Assembly: GCA_032821775.1 (NCBI GenBank)
Contig: JAVLRN010000017.1
Coordinates: 434,001 to 498,000 of the forward strand
DNA from: Sanguinoderma infundibulare
Taxonomy: Eukaryota > Basidiomycota > Agaricomycetes > Polyporales > Polyporaceae
Length of the DNA: 64,000 nt
Direction: 5' to 3'
Part shown: piece after piece, positions 25,531 through 37,897 of the stretch
Layout of the letters: each line of letters begins with the position of its first letter
Position numbering within the stretch: the first letter of the stretch is position 1
Translations under genes and position numbers: made by a program
The notes under the pieces: model-generated
What the model saw: only the letters and a program-made list of their open reading frames with translations
What the model was told of the DNA's origin: nothing
Databases searched by the model: none

Positions 25531-26446
25531 ATGAAGCACTCTCGCTCGCTCGCTGTCATCCTCACTTTCCTGGCGGTCTTCACGCAAGCTTCACCAATGG
25601 TATGTTGCCCTTCCACGTGATCCCTGCCAGGTGCACCGACATGTCTGACAACGTTGCATTTCAAGGACGGGGGTGAGCACCATGGCGCCGAAAACGACGA
25701 CTGTGATGAAATCGACCCCCAACATTGTCTCAGTGCGTGCCTGACGCAATTCTACCTTGGGTGCCCGAGAACTAACACGTGACATAAATCGTCAGCCCTT
25801 ATCCCGTCCGTGATCGCAATGGGGTTCGAGCATTCCACCAACAACTTCATCAACTTCTGCGCCACCGTGCCGAACCTCCCGATCACGAACGGCATGCAGA
25901 TCAAGACCGGCTCGTGCAACCCTGCGCCGATGGGTGTCATCGCGGCGTCGACAAACATGCCCTCTGCCAAGTTCGTCTCCCCCCAGAACTTTGCAACGAT
26001 CCCCGCGAACAAGCCCTTCACCATCGAGCTCGCGGTCAAGCACCTCGACACCGGCTTCTTCACGAACCCCGACGAGAACTTCCTCTCCGCGCCCCAGACC
26101 GTCGACCACATGGGCGACATCAAGGGCTACTCGAGCGTCGTCATCGAGAAGCTGCAGTCACTCGCCCAGACCACGCCGACGAAGCCGACCACGTTCGCGT
26201 TCTTCAAGAGCATCACCGACCATGCCGTGAACGGTGTCCTCTCCACGACCGTCACCAACGGTCTCCCCGCGGGTTTCTACCGCCTCGCGTCGATCAACTC
26301 GGCTGCAAACCACCAGCCGGCCCTCGTCGCCATCGCGCAGCACGGTGCGCTCGACGACATGGTCTACGTGAGTCTTTCCTGCACGCTCGTGCGCATGCTC
26401 TCTAGCTAACCTAATTGTTGTAATGTAGTTCACCGTGACGGTGTAA
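25531..26446 (+). CDS. Small secreted protein, basidiomycete family (copy 2)
   Basis: Four exons: signal peptide (MKHSRSLAVILTFLAVFTQ), an acidic linker with NDDCDEIDPQHC, the main domain from ALIPSVIAMGFE through NNFINFCATVPNLPITNG, GSCNPAPMGVIAAS, NMPSAKFVSPQNFATIP and GLPAGFYRLASINSAANHQ, and the terminal exon FTVTV with stop at 26444-26446. Introns are 50-70 bases with clean GT-AG ends. It is the inverted paralogue of the gene at 18272-19284, and the two are about 75-80% alike by eye in the main domain. It has a canonical TATA box, so it is likely the better expressed copy. A secreted or wall-associated role is inferred only from the signal peptide. Confidence 0.85.
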
Positions 26447-26765
26447 CGGTGCCCCAACCGGCTCGACGCAGTTTCGGACTATGTATTGGGATTGGTATTC
26501 ATGTTGGGTTTCATATCGTGTTCAGATAAACGTCGACGCATAGGTTCTGGTCACTGTTGCACGCACACGGGAATTCGAATACTGGTACTTCTTGTCTTCG
26601 ATGTTGCCCCCTTGACGAGCGTGATATCATGAGATGCATGCGAAGACCGCGATCACGGGGGATCTCGCGCGAACGATGCAAGTCTGCCTGATGGATTAAC
26701 TTCCTCTGTACGTTCTAGGGAAGGTGTATTTGAGTCGGACGGAGGTATATTGACCTCGGGGACGC

Positions 26766-27489
26766 ACTCAGGGAGGTTATGTACGGTGACGGCCCGGGTC
26801 AGGATGATCGCGGGATTCGGAGGAGGGAGACCTGAGGTCAGGCTCGGGCGCAGCTGAGGAAATCTCTCCATTCATCAACACACGAATGCGCGAGTACAGG
26901 CGTAAATCGTAGACCGTCAACGGCCACTCGAGGGGAAACGAGCTGTCGCGAAGCGACTCGGAGAACACGGGGGCGCCTATCCATCCTCCAAGCGAGCCGC
27001 GTCTCCCACATCCGCACTCTCCTTCCACCACCACCACCACCACCACCGTGTTATGTCCATGGCTTCTCAGAGTTCTTTCAGCTCTGCGCTGGGGAGAATC
27101 CAGTCAGCACTCGGACTCCGACTTAGCTGGCGACTTGCTCAGACACACTCGCACTCGCGCCGCGACGAAGGATGTAGATGCTTTGGCGCATGAGGGGATG
27201 CGGCGGGGGAGCGTGCTTCCTCCTGGAGCCTCCCTCTCCGTCTCCCCATACTACGTCCTCAATACAGCGTCACGCCCACAACTTCGACTTCGCAAACCCG
27301 TTAATGTCCTGACCAGAACCCGTCACGGTGCCGCTGACCGGACATATGCCGCCTATCACAAGCGCAAGCCCCGCATTGCCCGACAGCCGCGTGTCCACGT
27401 CAGGAGTTATGTCGGATGTATCTGTGGTCTAGAACGAGGTAAGTAGTGTCCCCCCCCCTCCCCCATTGGCCCCGGTGTGCTTTGCGTGC
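26766..27489. other. Intergenic with CCA/CAC microsatellite
   Basis: A (cca)n run at 27025-27047 is the only clear structure. Frames around it are short and without motifs. Confidence 0.5.
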
Positions 27490-29240
27490 TCCGGCCGAGT
27501 CAAGTTCGGACGTAACGAGGCAGTGCTCTCTCTACATATGACGCTCAATCTTCCATGCTGTCCTTGCTGAAGGCAGTACATGATGATTTGATGACAAGAA
27601 CCCACTAAATAAGTCCCGGCGTGCGTGTTGCACATAGGTACAGGGTAGGGCTTGCACCCACATCCGACTCTCGATCCATCGCAATTCTCTCCGAGACCAC
27701 ACCGCGCACGCAATCGGTGTTCACCCTCTTTCCATGGATACAACACCTTCAAGCGGTGCATCTGGGGATTCAGGTTCGATATCGACGCTGAAAACGCTCG
27801 GCTCATCACTCGAGGACAATCTCATGATGATTGTACTCTCGAGCGTTCTTTTTGGTAAGCTCCTGGTCGAGACGTCACATGTCGGATCTGCTGACAACCT
27901 TCTTAGGGACATTGTCATTGTTATTCGCAATCTCTATGTATATATCAATGTACGTCAACCACCCCAAGGCCTCTTCTAGTCTACCCTTTCGACTTCGATG
28001 ATCTCATCGTCGCATCCAGCGGCTGCCGGGCGACCCATTATTCGAAAGTGCTGCTCATCGGCGCCGTGACGGCGCTTTATATCTCCACGTCATGCTTCTG
28101 GTCGATCCAGCTCTTGGACGTACTGTCCTTGAACCGTCTCATCGAGTCCAGCATACGTGGCCTTCCGTCTAGTCCGAGCGAATCCTTCGACGGGTCCGTC
28201 AATCTGGGCGACCCTTCAGATGCGACCCGATACTCTTGGGTAATCAGTATCGCGCTCACTGTCAATGTCAGTATCGCGCATCCCAATCCTCGTGATCGCT
28301 AGTTGACATGTTATTCGCTATGAAGATGGGCATCGGAGACGCCGTCGTGTGGTGGCGCGTGCAAGCCCTCTGGCCCCAGAAACGGCTCGTCACCGCCCTC
28401 TGGGTCACATTCGTGACAGCAACAGTTGGTGCGTCCCTCGATCTATCTCCATGAATTCGTCTTCACCAGCTTTTTTTTCGGCCCCGCCATCAGTGCTAGG
28501 GATAGTAGCGTCGTATCGAGGAAGCTCGATCAAGGACAGTTTCTTCCTCGACTTCCGTCCGTACGTCGCGGATGAGTTCGGTACCGCCGGAATCGCTGTC
28601 TCCCTCATTTCGAACCTGCTCGCGACTTCCATTGTTGGCCTAAAAGCATGGTGAGCACACTCTGGCTCGCCGACGTCCCTCTTTGTTGCGGTGTCATTGA
28701 CAAAACCGACCGATGCCAGGGAGCATCGGCGATTCTTGCGCGAGAACCTCGGAAGCCGCAGTAGCAAAACGCAAGTCCTCCGCGTCTTGGCGCTATTGGT
28801 TGAATCTGGCGCGGGGTACTGCGCGATTTGGGTAGGTCACAACATACCTTGCCATCGTGTGTTCAGAAAATCACCATGCACATCCCGGTAGCTGGCAATA
28901 CTGGCCTACCATCTAGTCATATACACCACGCCCGACAGCCAATTCCAGAGTTCGTTTTGGCGGGTCAGCTCATACATCCATGAAGCCACTCTCGTCCCGC
29001 TCGTCGTGAGGCTTGCGTTCGATATCCATTGCACGCGAGATATGATAGACTGACGTTTTACTTTACAGGCGATGTATCCCATGGTAATCATTGTGCTCGT
29101 CGCGCTCAACAAGTCCCAGCTGGAACACGGGCTCTCGTACAGCAGTCCGAGTGCTCTTCCGACCTTCGTTGCGGAGGTTGAATGTCCGACTATTTCCTCA
29201 GCTGGATCCGTATCCGAATCTTGCGGAGAAGTATCGTAGA
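27490..29240. repeat. Left arm of 1.75-kb inverted repeat (gene A)
   Basis: It matches the reverse complement of 38457-40235 across the promoter (for example tagggcttgcacccacatcc) and the whole coding region. The arms are about 9.2 kb apart. Confidence 0.8.
27734..29239 (+). CDS. Seven-span membrane protein family, gene A
   Basis: Start MDTTPSSGASGD. Exon 1 ends LSSVLFG before gtaagc. Exon 2 reads TLSLLFAISMYIS. Later exons contain HYSKVLLIGAVTALYIS, IGDAVVWWRVQALWPQ, DFRPYVADEFGTAG, NLLATSIVGLKAW, EHRRFLRENLG, VLRVLALLVESGAGYC and AMYPMVIIVLVALNKSQLE. The stop is TAG at 29237. About seven hydrophobic spans and the repeated layout (WWR after span 3, KAW after span 5, LVESG at span 6, LNKS after span 7) define a family abundant in polypores. 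A plasma-membrane or endomembrane sensor or transporter is possible, but no function is known to me. The near-identical inverted copy is gene D (38457-39967). Confidence 0.75.
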
Positions 29241-29431
29241 TGATGTGACATGAAAGGCGATCCAGAATACATCCGGATGAACAGCCACAATCCCAACTTC
29301 ATTAAACAGCATCTAGTCCGACGTTGCCAACGGCCCCTGCTTGCTGGCGAACCGCCAGATACTGGTTCGGGCATCCGTCCGCTGTAACCACTGGATAGGA
29401 TGATTCGCGAATACGTTCAATAATAGTCATT

Positions 29432-30593
29432 TCATTCGGTAACAAGTACAAGTGCGAACTCCGTGAGCAGCATCCACAGATCGTGCACGTACTCGGGCTC
29501 GTATCGCTCCTCAGTAGACCCTTGAACCGCGTCTTCCATATCCGACTCCGGCAGACTGCGAGTCCCATTCTGGATGGCGAGACGCGTCGTTATCCCAGTC
29601 GCCTGTCGGTGGCCGAGACGACGAGGTGGTTGTCGGGGCCCAAGTCGAAAAGGACCTCGATCTGCGGCACGCCGCGCAGGGCGGGCGCGATGCCGTGCAG
29701 TATGAGCTGCCAGAGGAAGACGTTGTCCCTCGCACGTGCGCGGTCACCCTCGTAGACGCGTATGAGCACGCCAGGCTGCTTGTCGATATTGGTTGAGACG
29801 ATCGCCAACCTCCCCGTCGGAATGGACGAGTGGCGGACTAAGATCAGTGTCATCCTGCCGCCGGCGGTTTCGATGCCGAGCGTTGAGGGATACCCGTTCA
29901 GAACGAGGAGGTGCTCGAGTCGAGTCGAGTCTGATTTTCCGCTGAGAACGGAGGCGCTGGGTTCGGTGACGATGGGGAGGACATGGAGTCCGGCGGCGAC
30001 AGCAGCACGCTGGACTTCCTGTCTTCGGATGAAATTGAAGTAGGCGGGGACGATGAGTATGGCCGAACTGACAGCGCGTCCGAGGGTGGTCTCAGCCGCT
30101 TCCCTCAAGTGCTTGATGATCATAGACAGGATCTCCTCCGGTGACTCAGGACACAACATCAGCACTCAGCAGACGACTAATAAATTACTACTTACAAATT
30201 CCTTCAGCTCTCCGCAAAACCGAACACGGATGTGCGGCTTTGAGCCTTTGTCGAAGACGGTGAAGGGAAAGTGCACGATGTCGACTTGAACGTCTGGATC
30301 GGAGAAGTTGCGACCGATGAGCCGTTTGACGTTGAAGACAGTACTCTGAGGGTTGAGCGCGGCTTGGTTTTGGGCAGCCTCGCCGATCAGACACTCGGTG
30401 TCGGTGAACGCCACACACGACGGAGTGCTGAGGCCGCCCTCCTTGTTTGGAATTAAATCAACACGATCGCTGCGCCATATACCTATTTGACTGCGGTCGA
30501 GACGAAGTCAGGCTTTGTATAAGAACTGGGAGTCGTGATCATCCAGTTGGTGGTCCCTAGATCAATACCAATCGTTGGGCCATCATTTGACAT
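29432..30593 (-). pseudogene. HSP70 pseudogene with large internal deletion
   Basis: Start MSNDGPTIGIDLGTTN is canonical. After a damaged first intron the frame resumes as DRVDLIPNKEGGLSTPSCVAF, VFNVKRLIGR, SPEEILSMIIKHLREAAE and VPAYFN, to EPSASVL. It then jumps to STLGIETAGGRMT, so about 200 residues of the nucleotide-binding domain (including the second phosphate-binding loop) are gone. Downstream, QPGVLIRVYEG, GVPQIEVLFDLG and VVSATDR are followed by a one-base shift before TGITTRLAIQNG, with a stop at 29432. Intact HSP70 is a cytosolic ATP-dependent chaperone. This copy cannot fold or bind ATP normally. The residual introns show it arose by DNA duplication rather than retroposition. Confidence 0.85.
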
Positions 30594-31788
30594 TGTGAGG
30601 CTGGCCTAGGTTAGTCTGTCATCGTTACCAGACACTGGTGAGCATGAAATTTCGAGCTAGAGCACACACACCTGTACTCTGTGGTCAAGGGTAGTGGCAG
30701 GCCCGTGGTAGGCAGGGTCACTACCCTGCGACTCGGGCGCTCGGAATCAATTGTATTGTTTAGCTTTGTTGTGACTATGGCGATGCTGACATTCGACCGC
30801 GCCGTTCGTTACGACTTCCCTGTGGTCAATTGCTCTTGCTCGAACAACACGCCTCTCCGACTGCCAGCCATGGTATGCGCATTGCGGCTGATGGTCATGA
30901 AATGGCGCCCGTAGCGATGCTCAAAATAGGTGCTTTGTTCCATCAAGAAACAGGTACGTTCACCGAAAGTTGCATTCAAGAACCCTGGCAACGTCTGACA
31001 CAAACAATTCATCAGCTATTCACACGAGTTCGGTCGAAAACACGAACATCGACCTACCATCGGCCACCCACCCTTCGCGGCGCCAAGTTTTGAGATGCGG
31101 GACGTATTATTGCTCTCGCGCAACCGTTTGGGAGCGCGCGGCCGAAGCGCGGGGACTGGAGAGGGGATTTTGGATGGCTCATCACAAGCTGACGCGCGGC
31201 CATCTGCCACCGTCGATCTTCTCGCGGGAAAGCCGTGTTGCTATATCACGACTCGGGTATGTTCAAACGGACATGCACCATATGGTGATGAGAATGCATC
31301 ATGAAGATCAGGCCATTTCTGCGACGGCGCAATCACATATATACATATACGCATCAACAGGGGATGAAGCACGATGTTACCCCCTCTCGGTGCGTTCGAG
31401 TTCTCGTATACATCAAGGTGTTCGTATTCAAAGCTCTCCTCTCCGACAGGCTATGACGCCACGTTTTCGGGCGTGTTTACTCACTGCTCCGTAGCCAACT
31501 CCTACCATTCCCGCTTGCCCCTCAAATACAGCGGTCGCCACTGCGAGCAGAATCCATCATTGGTGGATTTGTATACTACTTGCAATCCGCATGTTCTAAC
31601 ATTTTTTGATTAGGTTCTCGGATGCAATCACCAGGGGACCTTGATATAGATACCTCGTATTAAACTGTTGCATTCCACCGTTTTCCGAGCTCCTGATCTC
31701 CGCTCGGTGGGGATCCGCCTCTCCGAACTTGCCTACGTAACAGCCGATTGCTCATCCCGTTTTAGCCTTTGTTCAAACAGATTTAAGG
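30594..31788. other. Intergenic, nothing recognised
   Basis: Spacer between the HSP70 remnant and gene B. Only short frames are present. Similarity to the corresponding spacer between genes C and D was looked for by eye and not seen. Confidence 0.45.
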
Positions 31789-33539
31789 ATGGCCGCAAAT
31801 GACATTAACGCCGATGCCCTGGCCGTCGTGCGGATGTTGGTCCCGTCCCTGGGCGACGACCTGCTCATGATTGTCCTTTCTTCCTTCCTGAACGGTATGT
31901 TCTTCACGCCATCGGCCAACTTCAGCGCTCATAGGTACCTTAGGAATTCTAACATTGCTCGTCGCAACGTCCACGTATATCCTCTTGTGCGAGCTCGTCC
32001 AGAACTATTCTGTACCCTCTTAGGAAGCTGATCCACGCCCTGTGACAGCACCAATGGCCTGACGCGGCTTGGACTCCGGCTCCTCCTCGCGGGAACATGG
32101 CTTCTCTACATCTCGTCGATGCTCTACTGGGGCGCCACGCTCGGTTTCATTGTTGGTTCGAACAGAATCCTCTCCGGCGCAGTCGGAGGATTAATCTCCG
32201 AGACCTCACCCTACTCAGAGAAGGACGTCGGAGGCAGCTCAGGCGTGCGGAAATGGTCCTGTATAATGACCGCCGCGCTCACTATCAATGTCAGTCACCA
32301 TTGTTCTCCTCAGATTTGCAATATCTGCTGCTGAAGCAGTTTCCGCGTTAATCACGCAGATCTGCATCGGAGACTGCATCGTCTGGTGGCGCGCGCGCGT
32401 CCTCTACCCTGGAAACAGGAAGATCCGACGGGTCTGCTGTCTGCTCCTCAGCAGCACTTTCGGTAAGTTTGGTCCATTGTGCGCACTGAATTCAAGCCCT
32501 GGAGCGTCACGTTGACTAATGTCCTCGTCATCGCCGTCGTTGTGGATGTCGTGCTAGTGCTCGGCATCCTGTCAACCTACAGCTCGGTCTCCGTTGCAGC
32601 GCAGGGGAACGGCGCGTCCCTTCCCATCGTGTATACCGGAGATCCGTTCGGGATCGCCGCCGTCGCTCTGTCGTTAGCGACTAACCTCTTCTCCACAACG
32701 CTCATCGGCTACAAGGCCTGGTATGTAATCAATCTCGCAGTAATGCGCGCGATATCGGCTGACCCTCCCTTCAACCGCATAGGCAACACAGATCCTTCCT
32801 GCGCGCGCACTTGGGAGCCAACGGAAGCCGCACGCTTGCCGTCAAGATGCTCGCACTCCTGGTCGAGTCGGGGGCGGTCTACTGCCTCATATGGGTGCGC
32901 TCTTCCCGTGCGCTGTGGAGCACTCTGTTTCGCGTCCGGCCGCTGAAACGCCCAATACTGATGCATAAGCGTACAGCTGCTCGTATTGCTGTACCACATA
33001 TCCGCCGACACCACCCACAACCAAGGCGGCCGGTTCTGGCGCGTGGTGTCCTACGTCCACGAGGCCGCGCTCCCACCCGTCATCGTGCGTCTTCCATCTT
33101 TGCCGCATCATTCTTTCCGCGTGTGGTCTGGGATGCAGTGCTGACCTCCGCTCAATCACGGCTTCGGATGGACGCGCAGGCGATCTATCCGATGCTCATC
33201 GTCGTCCTCGTCGCGCTCAACAAGTCGCAGCTCGAGCAAGGCATTGGCCAGAGCATCCATCACGGTCCGACCTCGCGCGCCAACGCGTTCTCGAGCGTAC
33301 GCTTCACGACGACGACGACGACCATGAAACACGTGGATTCTCAGCCTCCGTGCCCCATCCTATCATCCCTCGGCACGCGCTCGGTGGGTTCAGCGGAGAT
33401 GGGGGTGGTAGGGTGGCCCGAGTCGGGGTGTCCCCAGGCGACCATCATCGGAAGGAAAGGCAGCGTGGCGTCAACGGCGACGAGCTCGAGCTCCGCCGAG
33501 TCGGACTTGGATTCGAATCCTGTGGAAGAGAAACCGTAG
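31789..33539 (+). CDS. Seven-span membrane protein family, gene B
   Basis: Start MAANDINADALAVV, first exon to SFLNG. Later exons hold GTWLLYISSMLYWG, ICIGDCIVWWRARVLYPGN, VVDVVLVLGILSTYSS, PIVYTGDPFGIAAVALSLA, TNLFSTTLIGYKAW, VKMLALLVESGAVYC and AIYPMLIVVLVALNKSQLE. A long Ser/Thr-rich cytosolic tail ends NPVEEKP at 33539. It has the family landmarks (WWR, YKAW, LVESG, LNKS) but belongs to a second subfamily together with gene C (both share GDPFG and a CC.LLSSTF block). Exon edges are estimated from hydrophobic frame changes and GT-AG sites. Function is unknown. Confidence 0.65.
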
Positions 33540-34105
33540 GACGAATCAATATACCACAGAAGGCGTTGCGATCGCGGGAGCAATGTTATGTATCAGTTAT
33601 CCATGATCGTGTATCGGATCTCATTGGTGGCAGGGTGCAGCACGACCCCACCGAAGTACTGCAGCGCCGAGCAACTCCTCGAGGCGCGACACCCGGCATC
33701 GTGGTGGTGGTTCTGAACCTGACGAGCGTGATGAATCGTGCCCGGTGTACGGTGATCGTGATGCGGGCTGTGCCGCTTTCGAAAACCTTGTGGTGTTGTC
33801 TCTCTCAAACTCATCCTTCTCGTCATGTACGACGAGTTCTGGAGCCGGGGACTATCAGCGTCCGGTCATAGTCGTTCGTCGCCTGCAAAATGCCAACTAT
33901 CGATGCCCTCGAGGACCGGGCCTGCTAGATACCTCAGACTTGCGCCAGGAAGCAATAATCGCATCACGGTTCCCCGGATTCAGTGTGTGTCCGCTGGGAT
34001 GCGATACGACGCGTACGGGGACAATCCTAGCGCATTCATGACGACAATGTCCGAGATTGAAAATGTATAGAGATTATTACACAAACGGTCGCACACCTAT
34101 GGTTC
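33540..34105. other. Centre of the mirror-image array, nothing recognised
   Basis: Convergent 3' flanks of genes B and C. No palindrome, tandem repeat or gene was seen at the symmetry centre. Confidence 0.5.
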
Positions 34106-35752
34106 TCACCGCCCCCGTGTCGGCGTCGGAAGGCTGATCATCTCTATCGCCCCCATCTTCTCGTCAGACTCCCCATCCGCCTTCCGCGGCCCGAATGGAG
34201 CCGAGTCCGAATCAGAGTCCACGCTCGACCGGCCTCCGACTCGCGTCTCAACGCTGCTCCCCCCAAGGGCCTCTTCGTCCCCAATGTGTGAACACGTACC
34301 CACAGAGAAAGGACACCTGCGCTCGCTCGTGCACGTCAGCGGCCGGGTGGACATGGCAGGTGCGCGTGAGGCGACGGCCCACGTCGAGAGCGTGCGGGCC
34401 TGCTGGCTACCCCCGAGGCCGTGCTCGAGCTGCGACTTGTTGAGCGTGACGAGGACGATGATGAGCATTGGGTAGATCGACTGCGCGCGTGTGTCAGCGC
34501 GCTACTCGTGTTGCGAGGGAGGGATAAGCAGGGACGTACGACGATAGGCGCGACGCAGGCCTCATGGTAGAAGGACGCGACGCGCCAGGGGCTCGTGTCT
34601 TGGATGGCGGGCATCGCGTCGCTGAGTACGTGGTAGACGAGGAATTCAACCTGGGTGACCCAACGTGAGTCAGGAATGCACGGGCTCGGAGGCAGTGGGA
34701 CGCACCCATATCAGAGAGTATATCGTCCCGGACTCCACCAGGAGCGCCATGATCTTCGCGACTTGGGTGCTGCTGCCCCCCGCGCCGAGGTGTTCGCGCA
34801 GGGACTGCCTGTGTAGCCTGTACATATGTATAATCAGTACCTCAACACGTCTACAGAGCGGTCATGAAAGACTGACCATGACTTGTACGCTATCAACGCG
34901 GTGGAGAAGACGTTCGTCGCGAGTGAGAGGGCGATGGCTGCTGTCCCAAACGGGTCGCCGTTGTAAACAATGGGGATCCTCCCAGGGCCGGTGTCGCCGA
35001 CAAACACAGATCTCTGCGTTGACACGATTCCGAGAGCTTGAGGAGGAGAAGGCGTCATCGGGGGTACGGTTTTGAGCAGCACGACGGAACAGCACGTACC
35101 GAAGGTGCTAGAGAGGAGAATGCAGCAGACGTGGCGGACTTTCTTGTTCCCGGGGTAGAGCATGCGCGCGCGCCACCAGACGATCGCGTCTCCGATGCAG
35201 ACCTGATCTCGAGGGACAGATGGATGAGACGCGTACGTGACGAACGCGAAAAACTCACGCTCACGGTGAACGTCGCGGTCAAGATGCAGGCACGTGCGGC
35301 CTCCGACAATCCCAGGGAACTGACTGTGGCAGTGGAAGAGCTTCCGAGCGCGCTGACCACACGGGCGAGGAGCTTGCTTGTGTTGATGGAGTACTCGAGG
35401 AGCGTGGCCCAGTAGACAGATGAGGATACGAATAACACGAGTGTACAAACAAGTAGCAGCCTGACCGCCAGTCGTCTTAGGCCGCGCGAGCTAAACGATA
35501 GGATCTTTCAAGCACTACGCAACACAGATAGGAGCACCACTTACACGAGGATGTAAGTCGATGCCACAATGAGCATCGTCAAGGCACCTATGGAGCGCGT
35601 AAGTTGAATTGACTCAAATTCCCGACCAACAACGGCAGACCAAAGAGCAACGACGATAGGATGATCATGATGAGATCATCGACGAGGGTGGGCCCGAGGG
35701 ATTGTGCGAGATCAGTAGGACTCGCATCGAGGATGGTGGCGCTGCCAGGCAT
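34106..35752 (-). CDS. Seven-span membrane protein family, gene C
   Basis: Start MPGSATILDASPTDLA at 35752. Exon 1 ends LSSLLFG. Later exons include VCIGDAIVWWRARMLYPGN, KVRHVCCILLSSTF, ALGIVSTQRSVFVG, PIVYNGDPFGTAAIALSLA, TNVFSTALIAYKSW and MLIIVLVTLNKSQLEHGL, and a Ser/Asp-rich tail ends PTPTRGR at 34106. It resembles gene B more than genes A or D and points towards it. The two share the GDPFG loop and the tail character. Same family, unknown function. Confidence 0.65.
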
Positions 35753-36434
35753 CACGAATTGGGAATACGACGGTATCTGTACGCTGGTGCTGTCGCAGCC
35801 TCCTGGTGGGGACGTGCTGGGGGATCCTGAGACGAGGTGACGAGAGCGGGATCCAGTCAGGGGCGATGCGAGCTTGTCGCTCTTTATTGAGCAGCTTGGC
35901 TTCGCACAGCAGAAGTCGAAGGCCAGAGAGCTTCGTTTCCCATACATACAGTGAAGCACCGGATCACTACTGGAGAAGGTTTCCGATAAACTGTCCAGAT
36001 ATCAGCCTTCGAATCTCCAGGTGATAGAGAAGGCTCACCCATTCGACAGAGAGATTACATCCGAGTTCCGGTCGTGGACACGTGAACGGGGGAAGCGATA
36101 ATTCTGGGAGTCAAGGGGGTCGATGTGCAATAAGGCGCTCACGGTTCCGGAGAGAAGGTACTGCACCCATAGTGTGAGACCGGCTGGACAGTTAAAGTAG
36201 CATCATCGTGAGAGCCCGACCTCGAGAAGCGCACTTGATAGACAGGATCTTCGATGCTGGGGAGGCTGGGCCGAGCAGTAACACCTACCAGCTCCGTAAT
36301 TCAACATTTTCAGTGTTGTTGGATTCCGTTGTCGCGCCATCAGCAACAGTGCAAAATCATCTGCGAAGTGTAAGATATGTACTCGTGGGCAATTCTTGAG
36401 GCCAACGACCATAGTGCACACGAGGCATCCGTGG
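35753..36434. other. Intergenic, nothing recognised
   Basis: Promoter side of gene C and 3' side of the MUB1 remnant. Short frames only. Confidence 0.5.
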
Positions 36435-37897
36435 TCAGGCATTGCATAAAAAGGGAGCACGAGAACTACCAGTATACATGAATGTTTGCGTCGGTGCCGC
36501 AGCATCTTGCCTCGCTGTGGCAGTCGCGGTAGTCGCGGTCGACGTATTCATGCGCACCGTCTGTTGTCGCTGTTGGGTCTCCTGCGCCAACCTCAGCTCC
36601 GCCGCCAGCACCCGCGTATGCCTCTCCCTCTCCCTCTCCCTCGCCACTCGTTCTGCACGTCCCTGAGATGTGGGCATAGCCCCGGTGGATGGCGCCGTTG
36701 CAGTTGCCGTACACCCAGATCCTCCACCAAGAAGAAACAACGAGAACTCATCGCCGTGCCCGTGTCCGTGCCCATGCCCGTGATGATGGGCCCCCATCCT
36801 CCTCCGGGTCCTTCGCGCTGCACCAGAACCGATAGCTCTGCTTGACGAAGACGAGGACACTGACGCTGGGTCGGCCCCCGCTCCCGACGACCCGAAGCGG
36901 CCACCGTCGTTCGCGTTCGAGAGCTGGGCAGTAGCGGCGTGGAAGCTCGCGCGTAGCTGATAGAACGCGTGCCAACAATGTGGGTACTTACTAAGGTACG
37001 CCAGGAGCTGTAGACTAAGCAGCACATCCTCGTCGCGATAAGGACCCGAGTCGACCTCGCGATGGTGATGGTGATGGTGGTGCCTCACGTTCGTCGCCAC
37101 GTTCGGTGTGTTCGTGTTCGCTGGCTGGATGGTATCCTGCCTCGGGGGGTATCAGTCTCACGCCCACATATGTCGTCTGCTGCAGTTGCGGTGAGGGACG
37201 TCCTATGCACCTGTCGTGCTGCCATCAAGGGAAGGTTCTCTGCCAGAGGAGTCCGCACCCCTCTGCCTATGTGACCATCAGCGACATTGCGAACATGAAG
37301 TCTGTGCAGCGTTCGTCTCCGGCGACACAATCCCGTCCTCGAACCCCGCCTCGGGTACCACTCCTTCGTCGTTGATGATGATGTGTGCGTCCGACAGCAG
37401 CTCGATCCTGGGCGCACCCGTGTTGGACACGATGCCAACGGCACGGCGGGAGTGCGTGGCGGGGATCGTCGCTTGAGTGACGGCGGTGCATTGCCTTCCT
37501 GACTCATGGCCCACTTCACGTTTCCGTCGTCCTCCGTCTCCGCCTCCGATCTCGAGTTGGCTGCAAATGTCGAGGTTGGTCTTGGGAGGGTGTAAGCCAG
37601 GCGGTGCGACCCCGTAGAAGGTGGCTGGGTTCTCCGGAGGTTGCGAGGAGAAGCAGAAGTCGTGGAGGATGCGGATGAGGCGGTCCATGGTCATGATCTC
37701 GCGGATGGGGGATGTGGAGGTGAGATAGACGAAGTGGGTGAGCGAGTTGAACAGCGGCAGTAAAGAGTTGGTGCCGAGCGCCGCGCACGGGACTCTTGTT
37801 CGTCTCTCGGGAGCTGTGAGCGATGTGGAATGATGGACGTACCTCGAGAGCTGGATCCTGGGAGGTCCGCTGGAAACGCGAAGTTGGATTCCCGCAT
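36435..37897 (-). pseudogene. mub1: MUB1/samB-like protein remnant lacking the MYND finger
   Basis: The start MRESNFAFP, then ALGTNSLLPLFNSLTHFVYL, TSTSPIREIMTMD, RLIRILHDFC and PPENPATFYG are hallmarks of Mub1/SamB, the partner of Ubr2 in Rpn4 degradation and a regulator of polarised growth. Further on, EGVVPEAGFEDG and EDVLLSLQLLAYLSKYPH also fit. Blocks are in different frames with large gaps. The expected C-terminal Cys/His MYND finger is not found before 36435. The 3' part is full of His, Gly-His, Ser and Thr-Ala repeats (His7 near 37080, a (HG)5 run near 36780). I infer a truncated pseudogene with expanded low-complexity tracts. Confidence 0.65.

Larger units (their letters stand above)
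25200..26765. repeat. Right arm of inverted duplication (secreted protein locus)
   Basis: Partner of 17990-19525. The arm covers about 330 bases of promoter, the gene and about 320 bases of 3' flank. Confidence 0.75.

Noticed and set aside
31789..33539. Seven-span genes as G-protein-coupled pheromone receptors
   Set aside because: Span number fits, but the WWR, LVESG and LNKS landmarks are not those of STE3-type receptors, and no pheromone precursor gene was seen nearby.
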